Shown here in pieces: positions 36,712 through 50,291 of a stretch of 64,000 nt of DNA. This stretch comes from Bryoerythrophyllum caledonicum. Taxonomy: Eukaryota > Streptophyta > Bryopsida > Pottiales > Pottiaceae. How positions within the stretch are numbered: position 1 is the first letter of the stretch; each line of letters begins with the position of its first letter. The stretch covers positions 27,236,668 through 27,300,667 of the forward strand of contig OZ020517.1 of the NCBI GenBank assembly GCA_963971425.1. Direction: 5' to 3'. The position numbers and the translations under genes are program-made. The notes below the pieces were generated by a model. It was not told the DNA's origin, searched no databases, and worked only from the letters and a program-made list of their open reading frames with translations.

Positions 36712-37582
36712 AACTTGAGATTTCTTTCTCGCCTTCTCTAATTCCGGGCATCAGAAAAACCTTCAAAACCTCGCTCAGAAATTCAGCACACAGGAATCAA
36801 CTACAGTTGTTATACTCTGGCCTGTACTGTTGGCAGGGTTGTACTCCGGAAAGCCTGGACATCAACTTAGTAAATATGTAGGCGATTACTTGTATATTTC
36901 AGGATTGCCTGCAAGTCCCTCACGTGACAGGCTATTAGTACATTGTGAAATGAAAACAGTTTCAGGAGCCCAGCCTCGTGAAAGCGTTGCACTGGCAAAG
37001 CGCATCAACTTATTGAAACTGGTTAACCTTCTAAACGAACATCTCATCTGCCCCAATAGATAGCCTAACTCATGCGGGGCAACAGCTTCGCTTCTTACTG
37101 ACGGCTGCTTCATACTTCGTTGTCCGAAACGTTATCACAATAGCCAGATTTCTGAACGTCACTTAATTCTGCAAATTTGCAATTGTGGAATGAAGACTGA
37201 TAGAACTATCGACAAATTAAGATGAGACAACCAGTAATGTATGTGATGTCACTTGAGTGAAATCGAAAGTTCCAGATATATATTTTCATCACTATCCACA
37301 ACATATCGATATCACGCCAATTGAAACACTGTCGCACCATCAATTAAAAGGCCGATCTCTTCAAATCTTCTCAGGACAGCTTCAGTCACCTCACTTCAAG
37401 TCATACTGAGCTATCTATTGAAATCATGACTTGAGCAAATCCACCTCATCATGCAAATGATTTAGTATCATACAAGTCGCCCAGGTTTTCTGTCAAAGGT
37501 CCATAGTACATCAAACAAGTCATGCAACGCAGCTTCATACTAACTCTCGACAACACTCGTCCAGAGCTCAAGCTTTGCTATT
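36712..37582. other. intergenic DNA between the PhyH and B3 genes
   Basis: Holds the PhyH 3' region and the B3 gene upstream region. Frames here show no motif and I see no repeat family. Confidence 0.5.
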
Positions 37583-38659
37583 ATGGCGCCAAGATGCGGT
37601 GATGCTTGTATGGGCACTTGTTTGCATAGAACTGGGGATGATCTCAGCAAAGTGCTTGCAGAGTTGCAGGCCTCGGGGAGCATTCATTTTCACAAGGCAC
37701 TTGCCCGGCGGTCACAACATCTCAGGTTCACTCAATGTGAAATGCTGGTATGCTCCTGATGTCATTTCTGTCTGAGACTGGTTTCGATATTCTTAAGCAT
37801 TCCCTGGCTTTTTGAGGTATGTCTCAAGGCATGATTAGTGCTTTGCTGCTTTTTGTTTTCTCTCTCTCATGCAGACACTGCCGGCGTGGTTTGTTGAAGA
37901 GCATGGTGACAAGTTCGAACAGTGGACCACCCTTCGAACTCTTTCATCTTCAAAGCCTTGGAGGGTGCATCTCAAAGTAATCAGAACACGGTATGCCCAA
38001 GTCAGTTTTTGTGGTGGATGGACCAAGTTTGCTGCCGAAAATCGCCTCAAAGAAGGTGACTCCTTGGTCTTCGTTCTCAATGTGAATGCGAGGTCCGAGT
38101 TCCAAGTCTACATCTTTCGAGGATCTGAGGTGCCTGGCCATGATCGGGAGAGTAGCGGTTTCACAGCATCTGAGGAAACTGTTGCTTCCACAACGAGTGG
38201 ATGGGAGGGTGAATATCGTCCACCGCAACATGGGACAAACTGTAATCCAAGCTTCTGCAGGCGAATCATGCCCAACCACCAAAAAGACGGTCGCATGGTC
38301 AGTTAACTTTGACATCCCATTCCAGAATGCTTAACCATAGGCTTGCAATCACCTTACTTGGGAGTTACTATTTCGAAACTCAAGTTCAATTGTATGTGCA
38401 GGAAGTTCCTGCAAGCTTTGTGAGAACGCATGGGATGCAGCTGCAAGATGTTGAGTTTGTGGAAGTGCAGGGTGTTCATCAAGAGTCTCATGTTCGAGCG
38501 GTAAAACTTTACTGGACGCCCAATCTGCCCCGTAAACCTCCAAGGCTCTATTTCCAGGCCGGGTGGAGAGAGTTTGTACACGCGAATGGCCTGCAGAAAG
38601 GTCAAGAGCTTCAGTTCACGCTTACTGCTGATTCGTTTTTCGCCGTCAGAGTAGTTTAA
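37583..38659 (+). CDS. B3 DNA-binding protein with two B3 domains, 3 exons
   Basis: Probable nuclear plant B3 protein, REM-like in architecture. Exons: 37583-37747, 37875-38297, 38402-38659, all phase 0 with GT-AG, giving 281 residues. Domain 1 spans residues about 33-125: HFHKALARRSQHL crosses the first intron into LTLPAWFVEEHGDKF, then WRVHLKVI, QVSFCGGWTKFAAENRLKEG and DSLVFVL. A linker with ASEETVASTTSGWEGE follows. Domain 2 is about 181-281: SFCRRIMPNHQKDGRM runs across the second intron into EVPASFVRTHG, then LYFQAGWREFVHANGLQKGQ and ELQFTL. Each domain is split by an intron at the same place after its first strand, which suggests an internal duplication. Almost nothing lies outside the two domains. 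The start codon is the first ATG in frame. Confidence 0.87.
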
Positions 38660-39544
38660 TCTTGCAGAACTGACCAGTCAGCAACAACTCGATCAGTCCG
38701 AGCCATTTCAACAGAAGACCGAGTCTTATAGACAATCATCCTACTCATGTTGTTGATCGACAACCAAGTTTTTGCGTAGTGGATAACATTCAGAACTGTG
38801 AGGTCTGAATTGAAGCCTGATTGTAGCCAGTTGTAGCTTTGATCACCTCTCAATGATGTGCATACTCACTTCCAGTATTAAGACCAGAGCAAACCACATT
38901 ATAAACCTATGCTCCCACATTGCAGACTGCCAAAGGATCACCTCTAATCCTCTTTGTTTGAAGAACTTCACACTGACACACCGAGCTCCAGTAACATTGC
39001 TAAAATTCTGGCGACAAGATGTGGTGGTGCATCCATGGCCAGAACTGAGGATGAAATAAATGGTACAAAAGTAAAGCTTGTGAACCTGTAAAGTGAAATT
39101 CTGTGTTTTTTCACAAAAAGTAAGTTTGTAAATTCATATAGCTTTTATTTGGAAGCAGAAGTGCTTTTTAATTTCAAAGCTAAGCTCTCTTGTCATTGAA
39201 TCATTATCAAGAGTGGATTGGATATATTAAAGATGATATTAAAGATTTCTTAAATCACAAACGACTCAATTTTCCTTTAATTCTTAAGAAATTCCTACAG
39301 CTTAGGCCTGACTACCATTTTTTACAACGAAGTAGCTTTACAATACGCGACTCTTGTTTGTAAGGTTTATATCAGTTGTAGCTCTTGGGATCTCTTTCCA
39401 CAATCTTCCAACTTGTCACAAAATTTTATTTATTTGAGCTACAGACTACAGTAAACAATGATACAATGATAATTACAAAATGGCCATTTTAAATCTTAAA
39501 CAAGAAATTATGCATAAAGATTATATACAGATTTAAGAAAAAAA
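38660..39544. other. 3' flank of the B3 gene and intergenic DNA
   Basis: No gene or repeat recognised. It becomes strongly AT-rich from about 39.1 kb. Confidence 0.5.
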
Positions 39545-39548
39545 TTAA

Positions 39549-40456
39549 CCCCTAAAGGACCAAGTGTCAAAAATGGGCTTTTTGAAAGTTTGGTCAGGTT
39601 CCTATGGTGTCAATTTCCAACATTCCACTTTGAAATTTTTACTGTAGAAGGACATTACTAAGGCCTCAGTGGGAGAACAATTTTTCCTAAATCCGACATA
39701 TAATGGAAAAGTTATAGGGTTTCGAATTTCAAATGGGGAGAGCGGGCACTTTGGGCACCTCCAAAAACTTTTTCTAGGACACTTTATTGAATGTGAGATT
39801 TTCAATACAAGCAAGTAATGTTTTCCCTTCATATTATAAGAAAAAAATTCTTTTCTTTGGTGAAAAATAGCATATTAACCCAAGTCAAATATTTTCATAC
39901 ATTGTCGGGAAAGGTACCTGAAAAACTTCTTCTTTTCCACATAAAACTTAGAGATTTTCATAATTTTTTACAACAATATGTAGTGTAAATCTTCTTATTG
40001 ACCAATCGGATTATCAATCTAAAACATATTCAGTTCACAAAAAATTAAAACGTGAATTGACAATTTTTGAACCTCCACTCCTTGCACAATTGTTTTGAAT
40101 ATGCTACACCCCTCCTCTACCTCTAAAATTTGGAATTAACATCATGCTTAAGACAATGGTAATGGATTTAGACCTTGTGTAGTGCAAAAATTTGACACCA
40201 AGTGAAGTCAAAGTCTGCTGATCCACTGAACGCAGGGAAGAAAATGAACCATTTGTTTGACTATAAACACTATAATCTTTCAATCCGTGCGGTCAAAGTT
40301 TATGAATTTTTTTGAGTATGTTACTGAATAAGTCGTTTTTGAGATCCTACGATCAAAACTAGAAATTAAAGTTTTTATTTCCCTCTTTATTCATTGCACT
40401 AGAATCCAACTATTTTGAAGTGTTTTTGGTGTGAAATTGTCACGGTACCTTAGGGG
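39549..40456 (+). mobile_element. TTAA-family TIR element, copy E
   Basis: A 908-bp copy, CCCCTAAAGGACCAAGTGTC to GTCACGGTACCTTAGGGG, with TTAA at 39545-39548 and 40457-40460. Same interior as copies B and I with small deletions. Non-coding. Confidence 0.87.
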
Positions 40457-40460
40457 TTAA

Positions 40461-43400
40461 AAAGATGCTAAAGTTGACTTTTATGGCCATACATTTCTTT
40501 ACAACTGAACTTCTTTAATATCCAAATTTGGTTAATTATCTGGATGATACTATGAGTGATACTAAATTTAAGAATTTTGAACAATTGATTGCAAATTTCT
40601 TGCAAGTTTATAATAATATTAGGCAACTGATTTGTAATGATATATATAGAGAAGGTAATGACAAGTATTGCTATAAGTATACTTTTAGAACATGACTTAA
40701 TTATTAATAATCTCAACAAAACTATCAATACAAGTATATTTTAAATCTCTAGTAGAAAACCATATTTATTCTTTTACAATCTTCTTTTAACATATATAAC
40801 TAAATATTTTAGGTATCTATTTGGAATAAACATCAAATGATATTTTCAAATGGATATATGATCGAGAAAAAACAAGTTGGTTTGCCAAGGTTTTATCAAG
40901 ACCAATTTTACAGTTTATCACACCAACTATTTAACAAATTATTTAATGTTTTATTTTGATGATTTAAATTGCAAACTTCATTAAGGTAGAGATTAGAATC
41001 ATAAATAGTGTTGCCGATTGCGGTGGCATTCATCATCACGGAGTCCAAGAAGATTCTGATGCCGAAGGTGTGTTAGAACGCGTTGTTGCAAAACGCTAGA
41101 GACACGTAGTATGCGCAGGGATTCATATTTGTGAACTACTTGGAGAAGTTTGTATGATTGTTTTTGCGGTGAAATTTGCCTCATTTGCTCAACCATTCGT
41201 GGAGCTGGTGTGGAAGGGCCCAAAGTTTCCTTTGTTGCTGCACGCAAAGTGTAAGGTCAGACCCCTTTGTAGAGACTTGCTATTTCAAAATGTTGGTTAG
41301 TTAGAGAAGGACAAATTCCAATCTTACAAGGAGAAGTTTTTTAATAGTTTTTTTAGGATTATTAATAATTTATTTAAGTTACAAACGCCTACCTATAGCA
41401 AATATTGTATCATTATCTTTTCTATATGCACCATTGCAAGTCAATTGCTTAGTTCTAATTTTTAATTTGCAAAAAAATTAAATGAACTGTTCAAAATTCT
41501 TCAATTTAGTACTACTCAGAAAATCATCCAAATAAATAAATAAATAAACATAGATGCTAAATTAAAAAAATTATAAGAAAATGTGCAGCTATAATAGTCA
41601 ATATAAGCATCTTATTATGATTTTTTGGAAAAATCATAAATAATATACATAAGTACATGTATAACTTCTTGCCGAACTTCTAAAGTGGCTACTTTGTGCT
41701 TGAATTTTTTTTAATTGTTGATTGTAGTGCAATCAAATGTATCTTGGTGACAAGTTTGAAGTTTGTGGAAGGAGATCCCAAGAGCTACAATCGATATGAA
41801 CCTCATAAATAAGAGTTGCAGATTGTGAAGCTACTTCTTCTAAAAATTGGCTACGGCAGGAATATTGCGGACGACCGCTCGCTAACACACGACTAAAGCG
41901 CACACTCCGTGATGTTAGATGTGCTTACGCGGACGCTCCGGCCGCTGACGATCTTCACTAACACATGATATAGCTCCAACAATTCATGGCAAATGACTCG
42001 CTTAAGCAGACCATGGGCGACTATGGGGGCTTGGATAAGGTCCAGATACTGGACGTGTACGTAAATTACGACTCGTTGGAGAGCACCGCGGAGATGTTGA
42101 CAGATGGGCATTGATATATCAACAACAAGGTGTTGTTAGAATGGCTGTTACAGGTGGTCGTCAAAGGGTAGTACATGCACTCATACAAGTTTGTGCCAAA
42201 GCAAGCAGTGGGAGACAGAGCGTTGAGCTTAAGCTTCCTCAAACTCTAGGAATCTCCTAAGAATTGTAGGAAAAATTAATCGTTTGATTCATATTGGCGT
42301 TGAAATTGAGAAGATTAGCATTTAGCGGAAGAGCACGCCTAGGAATTACTACGCAATTTTGAAAGTTGAGTCATTGTTGTCAGTGATTGCAATCAATGCA
42401 TCGTCGCTGCGCACGCACTCCGCCATCACTGCAAATTTACTTTGTCGTCACGGCACAATCATTACGGTAGTCATTGCTGAATCACTATTGCAATTACTGT
42501 AACATAATCTCCATGATCTCTATTTGATGACATCTCAATTTCACCTTGTGAATTTTTGAATATCAAGAAATATAAAAATTTAATTGTCATGTTTAACTTA
42601 TTTAATCCACTCTTGATTATGACTGAGTGACAAGAGAACTCAACTTTGAAATTCAGAAACACCTATGCATTCAATTAGCAACTCTACAAATTTACAAATT
42701 TATTTTGTATAAATACAAATTTTACTTTGTAAGTTTACACAATTTGCTTTTGTACCATTATCACACTTTTCATTATTTATCACAAATTTTGATTTGCTCA
42801 AAAGTTGATTATTCAATCTCATACTATTATATCATATTCCTAATGTGACACCATAGGACATTTTTTTTTTAAAATTAATTAATATTATAAATTACTTGAT
42901 CAATTTAAAACCCATGTCCTTTAATTGGTACCTAATCTTCTCCTACAATGCTCTTATTAGCCAACACCTCCAAAAATTCCAATTCACCATATATGTTGGC
43001 ACTACTAGTGATCATATGACATGTTGATTCACCTGTATCACGTGTTGACTATCAACTACCCTCAAGGGGCCTTCTGTAGACCCAAAAAAGTTTCTAACGT
43101 AGAATGCAAAGTTTGTTAATGGATTTTAGAGTCCGACCTTGCAAGAAGAGGTTGCCTATGAATTCTAATGCCATTTATACCTTGAGAGTGCAAGGTTTTC
43201 TTCAGTCTTAATCACTGCAAGCAATGCTCGTCATGCTGGCTCGTTGATTATGAGTGGGGTGGGAGGTCATCCTAGTGCAACATTTTTTTGTATCTATTTG
43301 CAATGTTTTGATCAGAGAATTGTGATTACAGATATGGGATTGATCAAATGTCACGTGACAATGACAGCTGCTTGAATACCTCATATACTGATAAATCAAT

Positions 43401-46400
43401 TCCTAAGAGCGGTTTACCCTCACAAATCTTCCAACCAACCTATTTTACTAAGATACATCTGGGAAATGTTACAAATGAGGTGAATAAACTTGCAGCTTTA
43501 AAATATTGTTGTATGACTTGTCCACCCTAAGATTGCCTATTGGTGCAATCTAAATAGAGATTATAGCAATCCGTCAAAATTCAAGTGATTACTTGTCTAG
43601 TGCTTATCATACGTATGGCTATATTATTACAAGTGATAAAGTCACATTTGTATTGTTTAGCCCGCTAATCTTGATGAGGCTTTTTTGACATCCAATAGGT
43701 TCAAGGTATACAAGATATGCAATTCACTAGACCAAAAGTAGAATTAGAGTTGTTATAGAGTCGGCAAAGAATACGGCTAGAAGAAGTAAGGATATAGCAA
43801 AGGTTCTCGACAGAGTGTCCAAAGCAATACAAATAGAACTACTATATTAATTCTTTACGTTAGTGTTGAAACTTGAGCTTTTAGAGCAGGCAACGGCTAC
43901 ATATGCTAAAGAAGTGGCTAAAAACTTCATGAGTTCGTCAACCATAAAGGGGTAGACTTGCAAAGAAGAGTCATGTTTTACCTTTTTCATACAACCTTTG
44001 CTGTAGTCAATCTTGCCATACTATATTGTCAAACCACAGAAATAGATGCAATGCGAGATTGCGTATGATGGTTTGGCGCAAGCATGGAAAAGAGGGGAAT
44101 TGGAGTCAAGGATGAATAAGACTTTTGCTTGAAGAGTGATGAGGCCTATATTTATTTTGATTAATGCCATTGAGGATAGGAGGGTTGTTGCCACTTGCAT
44201 CGAATTAAATCAACGTACGACTCTAAGGATAGAGGCACATTGGGGTTTTTTTAATACGGTAACCTTCAAGATGATTAGGTCCTATTAACACAAAAAGGAG
44301 ACACGATATTTTATCAAGAATTGTTACTGGCATAGTTTCAAAGTGGTGGGATGAAGAAACATTCGTTAGCTGATGCAAGAAGGTTGTTAGGAAGCAAGCA
44401 TAGAAGGTTTGTGTTAGAAACCCACACATGCCATTAGTTGAAGGAGAGTCAGGTTTGTTTCTTTACAAAAAAAAATTCTTGTTGGGTTTCAAATAAGTGA
44501 AGGCCAATTCCTTGTGTAGCATTAGTCTTACAATAACCATGTCCTATGGTGCACTATACATGTTTCAATAAGTCTTGGTCTACCTTCATGTGTCTAGGTT
44601 TTGATCTTTAGAGATTATAGTTGCCTTGAAGGAATGTATGAAGGTTTGATTTAGCAGAGTGTCAATTCTTTTATTCTTGAAGTAATAGTGAAGATAAAGG
44701 ATTATTGTCAATCATGTTATCAAAATAGATTTTTGTCCTAAAATATTTGTTTATTCCGGATAGGTCAAAGTCATCTCAAGAACTTTCCTCCAATTTTTAT
44801 GGTGTTCTTTTCTTCATTGGGAAGTTTTGTTCTATTCTTGAAATATCAAACTTCCTTTAATTCTGGATTTTTTCCTTGATTCTCAGGACGGATTATTTGA
44901 ATCCTGACACTTTCCTTGATTCTTGCAATTTTCCTTCATTCTTAAAATTTCAAATTTTTGTGTACTGCTTGAAATATCAACATGATTCTTGAAATGTCAT
45001 TTGATCACTAAATTTTTTGTTCTTTCCTATAAGAGATTCTGAAATTTTCCTTCAAGTGGATATGCCTCTGTTCATTGCAGTTGAATTTCTTCACTCAATT
45101 TGAAAGAGCCCACCCAAAGATCCAAGTTGCATTTACATGCTTCAAGAGATTAAAGCCCTATTTTTCTAGAAGGTTAAAAGAATTCAATTATGTTGTTGTG
45201 CCTATCACGAGGAGATGTGAAAGATAGTGGTTGCTTTCAACAAGTTGTTGAGCATATGAGCAAAGAAGGTACTTGCAAGTGTCTTGTGGTTCTATATGCT
45301 TTAACCTCTCTAATTTTCCACTTTATGGATTTCACTCACAATGACATTTCCAGTTGGAAGCCCATTGTACACCAACGACGGTGGTTCATCTACAAATCTA
45401 AATATATAAAAATTAGCATACCAAACATGAGTGCCTTTATGCATATGTATCATTCTAAGCAAGGGTTAGAACCACTATAGTTTTCCATGAATAGTAAGCA
45501 CGGCAATAGATGCATAAGTGATATACGGAAAATACACATCTAATAAAAAGATTGACTACTTTCCAACCTCCTGAGATAAGCCTTAACACAAGGCATACAC
45601 ACAAAAGACAAAGAAAAGTTGTCACCATATGCACTAGTCAAGTAAAAGATTGGGAATTTATGGCAAGAGAGCTCCTTATTAATGGTACCCTTGGAAAAAC
45701 AATTGATACCGGCAAAGAAACTTCCGGCGCTACTACTTCCTCAATCTTTGTTCAAATTTCTCTATAAAGCATAAATATAGATTATGACTTTTCAAAGGTT
45801 GCATGTAACTCAACCTAACCAATGAGGGAAAATATCAATCGGGTCTAGGATTTCAGATTTTCCATAAGTAGATACTCCAACCAAGTCATTGCCTTATGGA
45901 TCACTATAGCAATATTTTTTTCAATCTTTGATTGAAGCCTAGCAAGATTTTTGAGTTGTAACTTCAAATATGGTATCAACATATGAACCAAGTAGTCAAA
46001 TGCCTATGGTCTCACTTTATAAAACTTTATGGAATTCTAACAAAGCATTTCTTGTGCTACTGTTGAAACAATGGATTCAATATATCTCTTGCCTTGGTTC
46101 CACCCAAAAAATCCTTGGAACACGATTCTTTTTTGTGCAAAATTAACCACAAAAGAAGAACAAATTAGAGACCACTCATGGGATAAACAGGTCCAAAGTT
46201 CTTGACTTATAAATAGGACAATCATTAAAAGTCATGGATATGAACAGCAATTCAATGACAACCATATCAAGGAAAAAGGAGTCCATGGTTGCTCACAATG
46301 CACTTGAATTCAAAGATATGCCAAAGAAACTTAACTCAATAACTTTGAAAAAAACATCAAAACAATGTAAAAAATTCACCATCCAAACTATTCTACATAT

Positions 46401-46680
46401 TCTACACAATGTGTGCTACAACTTCAAAGAAATAAAAATTACAAAAGGACACACCCACATGAAGATATCCCCATCCAAAATTGCCCCTCCCCAGCGCCTT
46501 CTCAATTCCTGCTTTAAAATTCTTTGTAGAAAATTTGGTGCTACAAAGTTTGTTGCATCGAGGTGCCATAGTAAAAGGTCCCAGATTTTTCGTGGACAAG
46601 TTTACATTGTGGCTCCAAGCATAAATATTATTAAAAAAGTTACCAAGCTCTAGCTCCAAAAAAAGCCTTGCTCATTGACA
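40461..46680. other. long AT-rich region without recognised genes
   Basis: No known family was recognised on either strand. Slightly GC-richer islands at about 41.0-41.3 and 41.8-42.25 kb contain short coding-like frames (e.g. QTMGDYGGLDKVQILDVYVN near 42.0 kb) interrupted by stops. They could be a decayed gene or transposon piece, but I cannot name them. Confidence 0.45.
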
Positions 46681-48040
46681 TTAGCATGCACTACGGCGCC
46701 AAAATGTGGCGTCGTGGCCAACTTGGGACATCAAGGTGGGAGCCAACAAGTATTCGGGTCCCAATAGGACTAAAAGCATCCCTACTTGTCAAGTTGGAGA
46801 GCACACCAACAACCATTGGTGTGTCTCGGTAGGCGGGCCCCACCATATGTTAGATCAAGCTACGGGGAACGCCTGCTAAGCCAGGGCCATCCTCTCATTC
46901 GACACGTTGTCGTGGTCTTTGTTGGCCGGGCTCTACCGCCCACCCATCGAAGATTCTACCTTTTCCCACTTCCCTCCCCATTTCCTCCCTTCTCTCTCCT
47001 TTTTCCTTGCCTTTCTCACAACTTCTCTCACCTTGATTTTTTAACAGATATGCAAGAGTACTGTTTTTTTTTAGCCCGTTGGCAAGCCGTTGCATGCGAG
47101 CAAAGAGGACCCTACGCCAGCCTAGGCCCTGTGGGCTTAAAAAAGACCACCATCGCCTTCTTGCTTGGCTGTTGGCGGGAGTAGAGGTGGAATGCTTTAA
47201 AGGCGAGTCCCCATGTAGTTTCCAATCCGACATTGGAAGTGTAGCTTTCCAATGGCTAGTGGCAAGGACTAATAATTCTCCAGTGGCTTTCATGTTGCAA
47301 CCCCCACCATCTATTCCGGGAATGTTTGGCATTGATCCTTGAATGTTTCTTTGAAGCTCACATTGGAACATGTTCCCAATAGGATCTTCAACACCAAATT
47401 ACAAAATCAAGTGGATGCCCTTTACATTTTAGCCAGTCTGACACAATCTTCTAAATTGAGAATAGAAGTTGGGAAGTATTTCAAAATGATGGGCTTCCCA
47501 AGGAAAGCCTCGCATCCCCAAGTTTCCATGCAACATTCGACTGATTTATTTCGCATAGACAATTTCATTTCGGATAGACGAGCATCTCCAGCACAACACT
47601 AGGCCTTGGGGAAATTGCCCGCTTTGGCAAGCATAACACCTCATGCCGCTCCACCATGGCCAAAGCGGCCACCATCCCGCTTTAGGTGGGTTGGCGGGGT
47701 ACGCTAGGTTTCCCGGACCCACACACCACTCTCGTGCATCCAAGTAGTAGCACATGAATGGCTACCACTGTCTTCGCCTACCTTTTGCACATTTCACTAG
47801 AGTTTAGTACCTCTTTCTCTCTTGTGGCACCTTCCCGTTGGCTTCCTCTTGCAGTTGAATTGCGGTGTAGAGGCTCCTAACCATCTACTTCTCGTGTGCC
47901 TCTCCCACCCCTCTCTCCCGATCCAAGATGGGCAGGATGGCAGTAAGCTCACGCACATGTCTGTAGTTGAGCTTGTGTTGGGGCTCCAATGATTGGTGGT
48001 GGGCCTCATTAAACAAAAAATAAATTTGGATGGAATTGTA
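46680..48040. repeat. GC-rich repeat block with GAGCATC-type element ends
   Basis: Segments here share motifs with the TIR element at 54065-54554 (ggagagcacaccaacaaccattggtgtg against gggcacaccaacggcggttggcgtg; gggccccaccatatg repeats at 48841). GAGCATCTCCAGCACAACA at about 47580 is the style of terminus seen in many plant hAT/PIF miniature elements. Individual elements could not be delimited. Open frames are not gene-like. Confidence 0.5.
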
Positions 48041-48840
48041 AAAGTATAATTTGGTTACTAATATAAACGCTTTGGGATTTCTTCAGAAATCGTGGAAACG
48101 AGTTGGGACCAATAGGGGACGCGATGGGGAACACGTGGGGAACTTTGGGAATAACATGGGAACTCATCAGGAACACAATGGGAACATTGTGGTAATTATT
48201 GGGAATGCGTTGGGAACTTCATGGGAACGGACTAGGAATTCTATGGGAACTCTCCATGAACGCAATGGGAACGTGATGGGAACATTGTAGAACTCATTAG
48301 GAACTCAATGTGAACAATGGATCATGGATGAATCACTAATATGGTCAAAAAAGTAAATCAGAAGAGGGTAATCAAATGGTTTGGTTAGGAACCATATTGG
48401 ATTTTACCATGAAATTGGTGTAGGCATGGGGAGTCCAACCCAGACTTTTAGGGACCATATCTAGAAGATGAAGCCCCATATGATCGTCATGTGCATCTAC
48501 CTAGTAAGCATACGCACATGAGGACCATATAGTGCTGGGAGGTACCAGATCCGGCTCCTATAGGGCCGAGTTTGGTGTCTCACACCCATATCGGGTTGAG
48601 GTGGAAAACTGGTTTGGTTACGAACCAAACCATATATTTACCCTTCGTTGACTTTACAATTCTTACCATATTTGTAACTTATCCATTCCCAGAGCATTCC
48701 CACATCGTTCTCATGTGTTCCCCAATCTTCCCAAGTGCGTTCCCAAGCAAGTTCCCAAGTAGGCAAGGTCGTTCCCTAGTGTTCCCAAGTGTTCCCAATG
48801 TGTAACCTTAAAATGTTAGAAAACAAAATTTCACATGAGT
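48041..48840 (+). repeat. GGGAAC-rich arrays in inverted halves
   Basis: From 48090 to 48300 the motif TGGGAAC recurs at irregular 10-20-bp spacing (tgggaacattgtgg, tgggaacttca, tgggaacggac, and so on). From 48680 to 48803 the complement GTTCCCA recurs in the same manner. The two blocks are inverted relative to each other, about 380 bp apart, which suggests subterminal repeats of one element. Confidence 0.65.
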
Positions 48841-49499
48841 GGGGCCCACCATATGATGTTGGGGTCCGGATGGGAGCTCCGCCTGGTTGCATGTGTGGGG
48901 TGGAGATGCTCTAACATGGAAATGGGCCGACCCCACCAAATTTGACGGGTCGGGTACCACATGGAAGAGGTCTCGATTCCAGAACCGTGGACACAAGACG
49001 TGCACCTCAGAAAGCGGAAGAGAAGGTCAGTTTTCCTAACACTCGGTTATACAGGCTACTTCTCTAGATGACCGGGTCAATGATCAGATTCCGGCCAACC
49101 ACTTCCTTTGATAAAACCTAGGCCACTTGTCCCTTCTTCTGGGTTGACTGCCAAGTGATCCTACAGTATTTGGAATACACGTTCGAAGCTTGCAGAGAAT
49201 GTATTCTCTTCCAGGCTGGACTTAGCCACCCATGCCCGTGCCACTACAGTGGTGCTCTCTTCCACGATCATGGAGCTCACATCCCGCGTCGAATTTCCGC
49301 CCTCACGAAATAGTGCCTCCTGACAATTCTTTATTAGGATCCTACCAGTCGATCATTGGTTTCTAGAAGCTCCTTTTTTCTTTTGGTATAGTGCTTGAAA
49401 GGTGCAGTGCTCCGAGGAGACCTTAGCTGCTAGATTCTTCTGCAGAAGTTTGGAGAGACTGAGATAGTATTGTTGGATTTCAGGTTGGAGTTGGAGACC
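48841..49499. promoter_or_regulatory. repeat edge and upstream region of the USP gene
   Basis: The left part belongs to the GGCCCACCATATG repeat block. From about 49.15 kb the composition becomes gene-like and probably contains the promoter and leader of the universal stress protein gene; no TATA box was assigned. Confidence 0.4.
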
Positions 49500-50291
49500 A
49501 TGAGTTCGGAGCGGAACGTGGGCGTGGCGTTGGACTACTCGGAGAGTAGCAAGTATGCGTTGAAGTGGGTGGTGGAGAATTTAGTGCGTGAGGGCGACCA
49601 AGTGATTGTGGTGGTCGTGCACAAAGAGTACTCTCCCAACGATGGTCAATTCCGTCTCTTCGGAAAATACGGCTCACGTGAGCACCTTGACCATAGCCTA
49701 GTACTCTTGTGAGTTTTGGAATCTTCTTAACTCTTTTTTTGTGTCTGCAGCACTCATTCCTCTGGTGGAAGCGGTGGAACCGAGTACTCAGAGGCAATAC
49801 AACCTGAAATATGATGAAAATGTTTTCTCTGTGCTCAAGGCAGCAGCTTCAGCAAAGAAGGTGACCGTCTATTCTTTTGCACCTGGTTTGAGAGATTCAC
49901 GGAAATGTCATTTATGTGCTGACGGATGGTTTGATTGCAGGCTACAGTGGCCTTCAAGGTGTACTGGGGTGACCCTAAGGAAAACGTATGCAAGGCTGCT
50001 ACCGACATGCATCTTGCTTTCCTTGTAATGGGTTGCAGGGGCCTCAGCGCACTAAAACGGTATGTTTGTAACAATTAACGCCACTCGTGTTCATTTTAGA
50101 GTGTGCTTTTTCAAAGTGTGGAGGAAACCGTGGTAGCTTTCAGGGTTCGTAAACATGGTGGTTGCTGCCAGTTTATTAACAATGGGACACCGTTTTGCAG
50201 GACGATAATGGGAAGTGTCAGCAATTATGTTTCCAACAACGTGTCCTGCCCAGTTACCATTGTAAAGCTTCCACCAAGTCTACCTGCTTGA
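49500..50291 (+). CDS. universal stress protein A-like, ATP-binding type, 4 exons
   Basis: Single-domain USP, a small alpha/beta nucleotide-binding protein of the plant stress-protein family; probably cytosolic as no transit peptide is seen. Exons: 49500-49677, 49751-49860, 49941-50059, 50201-50291, GT-AG, frame preserved, 165 residues, the usual size. It opens MSSERNVGVALDYSESSKYA, followed by LKWVVENL and DQVIVVVVH. The ATP-binding signature G-2x-G-9x-G-S is complete: G127, G130, G140, S141 (GCRGLSALKRTIMGS). It ends SNYVSNNVSCPVTIVK, the conserved last strand. The start is the first ATG in frame that gives the canonical N-terminus. It converges tail to tail with the cyclophilin gene, with about 400 bp between stops. 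Confidence 0.92.

Noticed and set aside
45190-45767. Two forward frames of 96 and 71 residues
   Set aside because: No recognisable motif, AT-rich codon use like the surrounding non-coding DNA, and no plausible splice partners.
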